Assembly: GCA_022791815.1 (NCBI GenBank)
Contig: JAAVZU010000030.1
Coordinates: forward strand, 1-43,351
Source: Lachnospiraceae bacterium
Lineage (GTDB): Bacteria > Bacillota > Clostridia > Lachnospirales > Lachnospiraceae
Reading direction: 5' to 3'
Length of the DNA: 43,351 nucleotides
In this document: piece after piece, positions 9,761-17,934 of the stretch
Layout: every line of letters starts with the position of its first letter
Position numbering within the stretch: the first letter of the stretch is position 1
Translations under genes and position numbers: made by a program
The notes under the pieces: model-generated
The model's input: only the letters and a program-made list of their open reading frames with translations
Told to the model about the DNA's origin: nothing
The model's database searches: none

Positions 9761-10674
9761 AGCTGCTCCTCCTTTTTACCCAAAAATCTCATTTGTAATA
9801 CGGAAATCACTACAATAACGACAAAGAATAATACAGCATTTGCACTTTGAAAACCAAACTGCCCACCACTCATACCATTATTATAAATTAAGTAAGAAAT
9901 AGATTCTGTGCTTTGAGCGGGACCACCTTTTGTAAGTGACATAATCTGGTCAAATACCATTAAGAAATTTTTCATGCATAAAACCAAATTAATTGTGAAA
10001 AATGGTAAAATCAATGGAAATGTCAGATGACGGAACTTTGACCATCCTCCTGCTCCATCCAAAGAACCCGCTTCATAAACATCAACAGGAACTGTCTGTA
10101 ACCCTGAAATATAAATAATCGTATTCATTGCTATAGACTGCCATGCACAAACGATTGCAATCGCAAGCCATGCTGTTTTGGAATTTGCAAGCATACTATT
10201 TCCCTCAAACCCAAGCATTTTTACAAATTCTGGAAGAATATAAGTAAAAAAGTAATTAAAAATATATCCGACTACCAAACCACCTAACACATTTGGTAAA
10301 AAGTATAACCCACGAAGGGTACTTTTAAATTTAATTTTGCTATTTAATGCCATTGCCAACAATAAACTTAATACATTTACAATAATTGTAGTGACTACTG
10401 CCAGCTTAAATGTAAAAATATAGGAAGATCCCACTCTGGCATCATGAAATAAATCTACATAGTTTCTTAACCCTATCCAGTCATAACTTCCAAATCCCCT
10501 AAAATTGGTAAAACTATAGATTACACCTTGTATCAGAGGCAAGGTATTAAAAATAAAAAACAAAGCTACAATTGGTATTGTTATAAGTAAAAATGTACGG
10601 TTTCTTTCATTCATATGAATCTTTTTTCTTTTCTTTCTTTTTAGTTTCATTTCTACAGTTTTGCTCTCCTGCAT
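9757..10674 (-). CDS. msmF: ABC sugar transporter permease, MsmF/RafF-like
   Basis: This 305-residue MalF-like permease starts with a very basic cytoplasmic N-terminus (KLKRKKRKKIH), then has about six membrane helices and the EAA loop VYEAGSLDGAGGWSKFRHL. I chose ATG 10674 because AAAGGGGGAAG lies just upstream. A GTG six codons earlier is also in frame but lies inside that ribosome-binding stretch. It pairs with MsmG to form the channel and follows the binding-protein gene closely. Confidence 0.87.
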   Translation of the reverse strand: MQESKTVEMKLKRKKRKKIHMNERNRTFLLITIPIVALFFIFNTLPLIQGVIYSFTNFRGFGSYDWIGLRNYVDLFHDARVGSSYIFTFKLAVVTTIIVNVLSLLLAMALNSKIKFKSTLRGLYFLPNVLGGLVVGYIFNYFFTYILPEFVKMLGFEGNSMLANSKTAWLAIAIVCAWQSIAMNTIIYISGLQTVPVDVYEAGSLDGAGGWSKFRHLTFPLILPFFTINLVLCMKNFLMVFDQIMSLTKGGPAQSTESISYLIYNNGMSGGQFGFQSANAVLFFVVIVVISVLQMRFLGKKEEQL

Positions 10675-10691
10675 GTTGCTTCCCCCTTTCA

Positions 10692-11966
10692 CTAATGCTC
10701 TGCCTCATATTTTTGAACCTTTTCAATTAAATCCCTATTGTATCTTAACCATTCCTCATCAAACTTTTTAAGAAATTTATCTATATCCCCATCTAACAGA
10801 TATGTTTGAATTAATGCATCTACTGCCATCTCTGAAGGATAAAAATGATCCTGGAAATCTGTCACTTTTCCTTCTTCAATATACTCTTTCATACCATTAA
10901 GCATTGTTGCCAAAGTAAATGTTCCTTCCTTACATGGAATTGCATTCTGGTTATCCATATATGCCTGTACGTTCTCATCTTCCAAAAGGAATCTTAATAC
11001 TTCATAGGCAGCCTCCTTATTTTCACAATCCTTCATAACACTAAATTGCAAATCAATTCCTGATGTTAAAATATTATCCTCTGGATTGTTAGATGCTGGA
11101 TACACAAACGAATCAATATTTAAGTCTGGGTTTACAGATTTTATTTGAGGTACTGCATAGCTTCCAATCATAAACATGGCGGATTCTCCCCGTGCAAAGG
11201 CTGTACATGCATCATTATAAGAATATGCTACAAAATCCTTTGGTCCATATTGCAATAATGTTTTCATTTGCTCTGCTACAGTCCTATATTGCTTAGAAAA
11301 TGTTGTTATTCCCTTGTTGACATCTTTACATACAGTAGCTTCCGTTAAGGATGATGCGGCACTGTTCCAAGGAGAAATACATGTCCATGTATCCTTATAT
11401 CCCATATAAAATGGTAATTCTCCTGCTACCTTAATATCCTCACAAAGTGTAAGTAATTCATCCCATGTTTTTGGAATCTGCCAGCCATGTTCTTCAAACA
11501 TATCCTTGTTATATAAAATTCCAGCCGCATTTGCCATATATGGTACGCCAAATGTTCCTTCTGTTGGGACAAATTCCAAGTTTTCATTTATATCCAAATA
11601 ATTTTGTTTAATCTCCTTTAACCCATCAAAATCTGAAATGTCCATCAGCATATCTGCATCAATAAAATTTGAGTAGTTATATTCACCACCAATACCAATA
11701 ATGTCAGGGTTATCTTCTCTGATAAAACGTGTTTTCAACACTGTCATTGCATCATTAGGAGAAGATATTTTAAGCTCTATGTCATTATGGGACTCATTAA
11801 ATTTCTTCTCCACCTCCTCAAAATAGCTTACAGCTTCTGGTTTATAATGTACTAATTCAATAACCGTTTTTCCATGATCCACCTTATTATTACCACAACC
11901 TGCTAAAGAAAAACCTCCAAGCAGCAAGGATATTGCAAATAAAATCTTCTTCTTTTTTCTTAGCAT
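10692..11966 (-). CDS. msmE: Extracellular sugar-binding lipoprotein of the ABC importer, MsmE/RafE-like
   Basis: This 424-residue solute-binding protein has a lysine-rich start, a hydrophobic core and the lipobox LAGC with lipidated Cys24, so it is anchored on the outer face of the membrane. The body has the family 1 extracellular binding protein pattern (ELVHYKPEAVSYFEEVEKKF near the N-terminus and Trp/Tyr-rich ligand-contact segments). It is the first gene of the operon and its mRNA leader is about 85 nt. Substrate is inferred from the alpha-galactosidase and Leloir genes; the binding specificity itself is not readable. Confidence 0.88.
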   Translation of the reverse strand: MLRKKKKILFAISLLLGGFSLAGCGNNKVDHGKTVIELVHYKPEAVSYFEEVEKKFNESHNDIELKISSPNDAMTVLKTRFIREDNPDIIGIGGEYNYSNFIDADMLMDISDFDGLKEIKQNYLDINENLEFVPTEGTFGVPYMANAAGILYNKDMFEEHGWQIPKTWDELLTLCEDIKVAGELPFYMGYKDTWTCISPWNSAASSLTEATVCKDVNKGITTFSKQYRTVAEQMKTLLQYGPKDFVAYSYNDACTAFARGESAMFMIGSYAVPQIKSVNPDLNIDSFVYPASNNPEDNILTSGIDLQFSVMKDCENKEAAYEVLRFLLEDENVQAYMDNQNAIPCKEGTFTLATMLNGMKEYIEEGKVTDFQDHFYPSEMAVDALIQTYLLDGDIDKFLKKFDEEWLRYNRDLIEKVQKYEAEH

Positions 11967-12056
11967 TTATACATTACCCCTTTCTTAATAGTAATCCTTC
12001 ATGCCTACTAATGCAGACACCACCATAAATGAAAGTTAATTGCTTTGTGTAGATTT

Positions 12057-12084
12057 ATTATAACATACCCAAATGCGACACAAA
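12057..12084 (-). promoter_or_regulatory. Promoter region of the alpha-galactoside operon with an inverted TTTGTGT/ACACAAA pair
   Basis: On the minus strand a perfect TATAAT (12057-12062) lies at the right distance from the operon start, but no good -35 box stands 17 bp upstream, only TTTTGT. A weak -35 is typical of activator-dependent promoters and fits the divergent AraC gene. ACACAAA at 12078-12084 and TTTGTGT at 12044-12050 form an inverted pair around the -10, a possible binding site. Transcription would start near 12050. Confidence 0.5.
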
Positions 12085-12184
12085 ATATCACCATTATTGT
12101 ACTTTTATGCCAAAGTGCTACTTTTTTGTTTTTATATTGCGCCCACCTAGCATTTTGGTATATAGTAGAATTAGGAGGTGTCTT

Positions 12185-13024
12185 ATGCACGATATGTTAT
12201 TTTCTATATTCCCTAATGAAACATTTATTGATTTAGGCTTATTCCAATATGGCTGGGAGCGTTGTGATCCTGCCCACATGTATGGTCCGGCTGCCCGTAA
12301 CCACTATCTGTTTCATTATATAATTTCTGGTACTGGAACTCTTATGGCTAACAATAAAAAAGGCGAAACAAAAACTTATCATATCCGAAGCGGGCAGGGA
12401 TTTTTGTTATTTCCTGGACAAATCAGTACCTATGTCGCTGATGAAGTGACTCCTTGGGAATATGTGTGGATAGAATTTGATGGACTACGGGTAAAGGAAA
12501 TGTTAGATATTGCAGGATTCTCTCAAGATCAACCAATTTATCATGCCTCATCAAAAGAATTTAGAGAATTGATGATGAATGAAATGCTCTATATTGCAAA
12601 TCATTCTAATGAAACACCCTTTCATTTAATTGGTCATTTGTATATTTTTTTAGATGCACTAACCCGTTCTGTATCTAGCATTCGACTTAAAAAAACCAGT
12701 AAAATGAGTGATTATTATATTCAAGAAGCGATTAACTATATTGAACAAAACTTCCCTTATGAAATATCTATTGAAGATATTGCAGGTCATTGCGGTATCA
12801 ATCGTAGTTATTTTGGAAAAATTTTCCATGAATCTGTAGGAAAAACGCCACAAGAATTTTTAATTAGTTACCGCATGATGAAAGCTACTGAATTATTAAA
12901 AATGACTAAACTTTCTATTGCAGATATAGGTAATGCAGTTGGTTATCCCAACCAACTGCACTTTTCCAGAACATTTAAAAATACCTATGGGGTTTCTCCT
13001 AAGAACTGGAGAAATCAGAATTAA
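12185..13024 (+). CDS. AraC-family regulator of the alpha-galactoside operon (MsmR/RafR-like)
   Basis: This 279-residue regulator has an N-terminal cupin-like sugar-sensing half (about 1-150) and two C-terminal helix-turn-helix motifs: SIEDIAGHCGINRSYFGKIF and the second around SIADIGNAVGYPNQLHFSRT, followed by the family's GVSPKNWR ending. I start it at ATG 12185, directly after AGGAGGTG; an upstream in-frame ATG at 12107 lacks such a site and would add 26 atypical residues. It is divergent from the nine-gene operon and by position should activate it when alpha-galactosides are present. Confidence 0.88.
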   Translation: MHDMLFSIFPNETFIDLGLFQYGWERCDPAHMYGPAARNHYLFHYIISGTGTLMANNKKGETKTYHIRSGQGFLLFPGQISTYVADEVTPWEYVWIEFDGLRVKEMLDIAGFSQDQPIYHASSKEFRELMMNEMLYIANHSNETPFHLIGHLYIFLDALTRSVSSIRLKKTSKMSDYYIQEAINYIEQNFPYEISIEDIAGHCGINRSYFGKIFHESVGKTPQEFLISYRMMKATELLKMTKLSIADIGNAVGYPNQLHFSRTFKNTYGVSPKNWRNQN

Positions 13025-13072
13025 CCAAGATACAACTTTCCTTACGCATCTGTGCACATGCTGGGCAAACAA

Positions 13073-13108
13073 AAAGCAGGATACCTTGTTCATAAGATTT
13101 CCTGCTTT
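13073..13108 (-). terminator. Hairpin with T-run on the minus strand
   Basis: AAAGCAGGA (13073-13081) pairs with TCCTGCTTT (13100-13108), 9 bp with an 18-nt loop. Read on the minus strand the stem ends in a TTTTTGTTT run, so it would terminate the leftward Rpn remnant. It may also protect the 3' end of the rightward AraC mRNA, which stops 50 bp before it. Confidence 0.55.
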
Positions 13109-13152
13109 CCATATCCTCTTGGATATTATTTAGTTTCAAATAATTATACTAA

Positions 13153-13581
13153 CTATAGTTCTGCTAATTTTTTAATTTCCTCTTTAGATAATTTGGTATA
13201 CCTCATTATCTTTTCTAACGGTTCATTATTCTTTAACATTTCCGTTGCTAATTCAGTTGCCATTTTGGTTGGTAGTTCAGTTTCTATTTCATTTGCTATT
13301 TCAATTCTTGCTTCATAAATTTCACTTTCAATATAAGAACGCATTACTTCCTGTTCATCATATAATACCATCATAATGTCCACAACCTCCTTTTCCCTGC
13401 CTTCCAGATACTCTTTCAGTACATTCTTATCTTTACAGATTCGAATGGATTCTAAAATCGCTCTTCTGGTTCTGCCATATGTGGCTATCTGTTCGCTATA
13501 TACTTTGGTGAATACCACATATTGATTAATGATGTCTCCCTCTTTCCCGTCATATATCATTTTAACTTTTACATCAAAATT
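13153..13581 (-). pseudogene. C-terminal part of an Rpn-like (PD-(D/E)XK) nuclease/transposase gene, 5' deleted
   Basis: An open frame from ATG 13560 gives 135 residues (start MIYDGKEGDIINQYVVFTKV). The text matches the C-terminal regulatory part of Rpn-like recombination-promoting nucleases: TRRAILESIRICKDKNVLKEYLEGREKEV followed by a charged tail ending KLSKEEIKKLAEL. The N-terminal nuclease domain is absent. Upstream in the same frame the sequence changes at about 13581 into the tail of a LysR-family gene, with TAG at 13600-13602, so this is a deletion junction and not a gene with its own start. Family assignment is from pattern memory. Confidence 0.55.
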
Positions 13582-14210
13582 AAAAGATTCATAGGTTCCC
13601 TAAACAAAACTAAGTCTTGAATATTGCTTCAAATCTTCTAACTTAATCTTTTCCCTTTTTACCAATGAGTGTTCCCTTCTCAAAAATACATGGGATTTTG
13701 CTGTAAATTACTCATAAAATTCAAATCTGCTTTTCTCAAAAATTTTGATAAGTACACTTTCATTAGTTTTACTAAGCAGAAAATTCCCAAGTCACTAATG
13801 CGATTTCGAACATCTTTAATAATTTGATGTATTTGTGTTTCATTTAAAATAAATTCATACCGCTCCTGACCAAACTGTTGTACTAATTCTACAAAAGCAT
13901 TTGCCCCAAAAGTATAATGTTGAGAAGATACACAAAACCGTTGTTTTTCTGGCAAATCGTTAATGTACCTTGATTCTAAAAACCCCATTTGCTGTACTAC
14001 CTGCTTTACATATCCTAAAAATTCCAAGCCTTCCATTGTTAATGCCACGCCTGCCCGGCAATGGTTAAAAATTATTATTTACACTTCCTTTTCGACATCT
14101 TTAATCGCACCAGAAAGACTGTACTGGGAAATATACAAACTCTTTACCACTTCTGTAATTGAACCATTTTCTTGTGTTGTTATCATAGATTTTAGCTGCT
14201 ATAATTTCAT
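13582..14210 (-). pseudogene. LysR-family transcriptional regulator, multiply broken
   Basis: Reading leftward from ATG 14210 (GGAGG upstream), a typical LysR helix-turn-helix start appears: QLKSMITTQENGSITEVVKS, then LYISQYSLSGAIKDVEKEV. It is interrupted by TAG at codon 4 and a stop after KEV. A gap follows, then RAGVALTMEGLEFLGYVKQV and a long open stretch of the effector domain (14048 to about 13780). A frameshift near CLVK restores TNESVLIKIFEKSRFEF in another frame, then FLRREHSLVKREKIKLEDLK and a further stop at 13600-13602. The gene is dead and its 3' end is missing, fused to the Rpn remnant. Confidence 0.75.
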
Positions 14211-14565
14211 ATATGCCTCCTTATAACACTTATTACAAATGCCTCTGAAAATTGTATATCATTTTTTTCATAAGAAAAAAATTGTTCAAATATCTATGAG
14301 GAGGGTTCAAAAACAGATCCTCATTTTAACAGATGTACACATTGCTACCAAAAAATAAAGGCTCTCAATCACACTGAATGTGCCGAAAAACTTTATTTCT
14401 GTCTTTTCATCGATATAGTTATATTGAAAGATTCTATTTTTTCAATTCAAACATGAGAAAATCGCTTGAAACTATTTTAAAATTATGTATAATAATAAAT
14501 AAAAACTTACATATTTCTAATGTAAAGAATGCAATTAAACAGATTAACTACAGTACTTATAAATA

Positions 14566-14612
14566 GTAGCCTTAATTACTTTTTCATTTCGATAAAAAGT
14601 AATTAAGGCTAC
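14566..14612. repeat. Perfect 19-bp inverted repeat upstream of the surface-protein gene
   Basis: 14566-14584 and 14594-14612 are perfectly complementary (arm GTAGCCTTAATTACTTTTT) around a 9-nt loop. It stands 41 bp before the next start codon and 7 bp before its AGGGAGGGAGG ribosome-binding stretch. It is not followed by a T-run, so it is not a plain terminator; it could be an end of a small mobile element, an operator or an mRNA-protecting hairpin. The stretch 14211-14565 before it holds no gene I can support, only a weak 7-bp hairpin at 14296-14302/14318-14324. Confidence 0.6.
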
Positions 14613-14627
14613 AGGGAGGGAGGAAAT

Positions 14628-14645
14628 CGAGATAGATTTATCTCG
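14628..14645 (+). promoter_or_regulatory. Hairpin between ribosome binding site and start codon
   Basis: CGAGATA (14628-14634) pairs with TATCTCG (14639-14645) around a 4-nt loop. It lies between the purine-rich AGGGAGGGAGG (14613-14623) and ATG 14654. That spacing of 30 bp is too long for normal initiation unless the hairpin folds and brings the site near the start codon. This suggests translation that depends on RNA structure. Confidence 0.4.
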
Positions 14646-14653
14646 GTAAATTT

Positions 14654-16108
14654 ATGTTTAAAACAATCGCTATTATTGGGATTATGGCATTAATTTTTTT
14701 CTTGACCTATTTAGGATCAGGAAATAACAGACTTACAAGAGCTGTCGTATGTTCAGGGTTAGTGGCAGCGATTGGATTTGGTGGATCATATTTTGTAGAC
14801 TTTATAGGAAACCCAAAAACGCCTTCTCACAAACATAAAATTGTTTCATCAGAAAAAGAAAATATTATGGATGCAACTTGCACAGATGCCGGAAGTTATG
14901 AATTAGTATCTTTTTGTGAGTGTGGCGAAGAATTAAGCAAAGAATCTTTTCCTATTGAGCCACTAGGACATGACTATGCAGAGATTATTAAAGATCCTTC
15001 TTGTGATGAATCTGGGTTTACTACTTATATCTGCAACAGATGTAAAAGCACTTATGAAGATGATTACACAGATGCTCTGGGTCACGACTTTATTAAAGGG
15101 ATTTGTTCACGGTGTGGCGAAATAGACCCAGATAATGAAGCATCAACTACAGCAACCCCATTAGACTCAGAAAAACATTTAAAAGATACTGCATATACAG
15201 CCAAAAAAGTTAATTTTATTACATATAGTGGCACTATTAATAGCGAAAAACAGACAGATTCCTACGAATTAGCAACATCAATAAGTGGCTTATATCGATT
15301 CTATATGAGTGACATGGTTAACGGTTTTGAAGTCAAAGTATATGTATATGATTCCGCTGGAAACGAAATCGGCGGAACCTATGGGCTTGGAAATAATGAA
15401 GGCATTACATGTGAACTTGAGAAGAAAAACAACTATACTATTAAGGTTATGAATTATTCAAATACGGGAAATTATACACTTAATATTGCCCAGCCGAAAA
15501 ACTCTATTGATATTACTAATTTTGAGGTTATCAACGATTATATTGAATATACAGAACAACAGAATAACTATACTTTTGTTCCTTCTATCAGCGGAATTTA
15601 CCGATTTGAACTATCCGAAATAATTAGTGGCTTTAAACTCAAACTCTATGTCTATGATTCACTTGACTATGAGATTGGCGGAAGTTATGGATTAGGAAAT
15701 TATGAGGGAACAACTGTTGATTTGACTGCTGGTGAAACATATACCATTAAAATCATCCAATATGAAAATTCTGGCTCCTACATCCTGTCAATTGGAAAGC
15801 AACGAGCCACTATAGATATATCAGGCAAAACAAAAATCTCTGGTAATATTGCTTACACAGATCAACAGATTATTTATACTTACACCCCTTCCATATCAGG
15901 AGAGTATACTATGTTACTTCAAGATATGCTGAGTGATTTTAAGGTTAAATTATATGTTCATGATTCTCTTGATTATGAAATCAGTGGAACTTATGGACTT
16001 GAAAATAACGATGAAATCACTGCTGAACTTACTGCAGGTAAAACATATACAATTTACCTTATTCAATATAAGAACTATGGTGATTTTAGCCTTAACATAT
16101 CTTCCTAA
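14654..16108 (+). CDS. Membrane-anchored surface protein with Cys knuckles and three ~90-residue repeats, function unknown
   Basis: The 484-residue protein begins with two hydrophobic segments (about 3-20 and 31-50). It continues with Cys-rich units of the kind found in gut clostridial surface proteins: C76, C88 and C90; C117, C127 and C130; C151 and C154, with the LGHDY/LGHDF signatures at His106 and His144. The rest is three tandem beta-rich repeats (about 193-281, 292-381, 396-484), each with YxFxPSISGxYRF, KLYVYDSLDYEI, GxYGLxNxEG, LTAGxTYTI and Y-x-L-x-I blocks, reminiscent of bacterial pre-peptidase C-terminal domains. No sorting signal is visible. Both flanks are degenerate or mobile DNA, so it may have arrived by transfer. 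I do not recognise a specific function. Confidence 0.8.
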   Translation: MFKTIAIIGIMALIFFLTYLGSGNNRLTRAVVCSGLVAAIGFGGSYFVDFIGNPKTPSHKHKIVSSEKENIMDATCTDAGSYELVSFCECGEELSKESFPIEPLGHDYAEIIKDPSCDESGFTTYICNRCKSTYEDDYTDALGHDFIKGICSRCGEIDPDNEASTTATPLDSEKHLKDTAYTAKKVNFITYSGTINSEKQTDSYELATSISGLYRFYMSDMVNGFEVKVYVYDSAGNEIGGTYGLGNNEGITCELEKKNNYTIKVMNYSNTGNYTLNIAQPKNSIDITNFEVINDYIEYTEQQNNYTFVPSISGIYRFELSEIISGFKLKLYVYDSLDYEIGGSYGLGNYEGTTVDLTAGETYTIKIIQYENSGSYILSIGKQRATIDISGKTKISGNIAYTDQQIIYTYTPSISGEYTMLLQDMLSDFKVKLYVHDSLDYEISGTYGLENNDEITAELTAGKTYTIYLIQYKNYGDFSLNISS

Positions 16109-16339
16109 CTTTAACTGCTCCAAATTTACTTTGGGGGGATTATTTTGTTCCAACTTTGCTTTAGAAATTAGTCTATTATCCAATACATCAAGATCCACCT
16201 TTACTGTTTACTATATATTTATTATATTGCTATTTATTAAAGAATTGAATAAATTAACCATTTGCTCTTTTACATTACTCCCTCTTTCCGCCACCATCAA
16301 TCTTAACTCCAGAGAATAGTTTGTGTCCAGCCCTTAATT

Positions 16340-16375
16340 TTCATTTGTACTATATCAATTTCTAGTACAAATGAA
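16340..16375. repeat. Perfect 13-bp inverted repeat in the gap after the surface-protein gene
   Basis: TTCATTTGTACTA (16340-16352) pairs with 16363-16375. With a 2-nt bulge the stem extends outward to CCTTA/TAAGG. No T-run follows, so termination is uncertain. The surrounding 16109-16530 contains no intact gene. On the minus strand, about 16230-16320 reads like a coding remnant (YSLELRLMVAERGSNVKEQM) that I cannot assign. Confidence 0.4.
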
Positions 16376-16530
16376 ATAAGGAAATTTCTTCAGCTTAGTT
16401 AGTACTAACACTACTTTACAACTTTATCCGTGATAGCCAAATGACAAGAGCACCGATTTCAGCTTCTTTACAAGAGCATTTGATTTTATTGTAATTTCAA
16501 CATTTTCTACAAAAATGGAAAAATTACCTT

Positions 16531-17478
16531 CTAGTTTATCTGCTGGATCAATGCGAAACGAAACTCTTCTACATTGGTGTTCTTGTATTTTAAGAATGTT
16601 TCATCCCTGTAAGGCAGGATTCTCATTGCACAATACGAAATGTTAATCAGATTGACCATTGTTTCAATGACCTTTTTGCTACATATCATGTAAGAACAGA
16701 GAGACCAGAAAGTTTTCTGTTCATAATAGCTCACTTCAATATTCTAGCGGAATGAGTACGCAAACAAAGACAAGTACTGCATCTGCCCCTTACCAGTTTG
16801 TTTAAGTGGCGCCTTTTCCTGCCATGCACATGCCATACGAATGGCTTCTGGTACAATTGTACTAAAGAAAAGCCTTTTTGTTTTTGTTGTTTTATTGTCC
16901 GCTGTCACATATTTGTGGACACATCTGTCCCCAAATATATTGGTAAGTACTCTACAAACACCAACATAATAATCTCCGTTCTTTTCTGTTAAAGAGAAAA
17001 ATCTTCTATGATTGAAAGGCGTTTCCCATATTTTGCAGATCTTCCTCTTTTTCCTGTTGGATCTGGAGGAAGAGCATAAATGACAGAATCATACCTGGCA
17101 TTACAGATGATGCCTAAATTTTTATATTCATCAGCAAGACAGACAAGAATCTTTTTGGCATACCAGCTGTCAAATAGGAGCAATACCTGATGTTTCTGCT
17201 CCAATTCAGGCATAACAGTACGTACCATGTCAGCGGCAAGTTCTAATTTTGAAACATTTTCGAATTTTTGACCAAATTTAGCAATCATCGTATCATTAAT
17301 GCATAAAAATACCGGTTTGCTGTGCAAGCTTTCTGGAATAATCTGCATTGCCAGCATAGTTTAAAACAAATAAAAATAAACTTTCCATTGTCGGTGTAGA
17401 AAATTCAAAAAGATATATTTGAAAATATTGAAACAGTCTACCAATTATGTTCTTTTCGTTGTATAATATATTTGCCGT
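16531..17478 (-). pseudogene. Degenerate DDE transposase (IS4-like) of clostridial type
   Basis: Reading leftward, an IS transposase can be followed in pieces. Its beginning, ILYNEKNIIGRLFQYFQIYL, is preceded by a GGAG site but carries ACG at 17476-17478 where a start ATG is expected. A frameshifted part then gives SKPVFLCINDTMIAKFGQKF, with the first catalytic Asp. After an internal deletion come LLLFDSWYAKK (second Asp) and NARYDSVIYALPPDPTGKRG. Another frame break leads to DYYVGVCRVLTNIFG, a stop before NIEVSYYEQKTFWSL (catalytic Glu), and the C-terminus to TAG 16531-16533. The element is inactive. Terminal inverted repeats could not be identified. Confidence 0.75.
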
Positions 17479-17535
17479 ATGAGGTCACTCCTTTGTTGAT
17501 TTATTGTAGCAAATTTATTATACATGGAAAGTGCC

Positions 17536-17865
17536 TTATGTGGCATCTTTTATTTCAAAAAGTTGTAAAGTGGCGTTATAGTATATAAATGCAGATAATT
17601 TTTTATAAATAGCATGTATTCCTTTATTGATCTTTTGCGAATACGGCGGTAATTTTTTTAATATTTCATTCTCAATTTCAAGTTCTCTCATTTTCTTTTT
17701 CAGATCTTTATATTCTTTTAGGGAGATTGTCTCATTTTCAGAGACTTTGGATTTCACTACGCCATATTCGCTTTCCAGTTGAGAGATTGAGTAATCTCCA
17801 TTGCCGTAAAGGTCAACAATCTGCTGTTTAAAATTCGGGATATACTTTTTTTGATTTTTTGCCAT
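17536..17865 (-). pseudogene. IS3-family orfA remnant
   Basis: ATG 17865 (AAGGAG upstream) opens MAKNQKKYIPNFKQQIVDLY with the helix-turn-helix text SISQLESEYGVVKSKVS, then the leucine-zipper part SLKEYKDLKKKMRELEIENE, as in IS3-group OrfA proteins. The Trp-containing segment normally between KSKVS and the zipper is missing. Near the end a frameshift replaces the usual TAVFAKDQ stop with LPPYSQKINKG and an unrelated tail to 17536. orfB, with the catalytic domain, is absent. The right end of the element seems to lie near 17907-17930 on the minus strand (ACACTAAAAGTTGAACACC), an IS3-like terminal repeat, abutting the next broken gene. Confidence 0.7.
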
Positions 17866-17934
17866 GTTAAACAACTCCTTTGCTTTTTTCATTTTATTAT
17901 AGGGTGTTCAACTTTTAGTGTCTGCAGTTATATA

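Noticed and set aside
12107-12184. Earlier in-frame ATG of the AraC regulator
   Set aside because: The extension lies in the promoter region, has no ribosome site and reads as non-protein-like; ATG 12185 has AGGAGGTG.
12008-12236. Short frames in the divergent promoter region
   Set aside because: They overlap the operon promoter and the regulator start and lack initiation signals.
14378-14566. Plus-strand frame before the large hairpin
   Set aside because: Low-complexity, no ribosome site, no recognisable pattern.
16798-16992. Plus-strand frame of 64 codons
   Set aside because: It is the opposite strand of the degenerate transposase, whose minus-strand reading shows family motifs.
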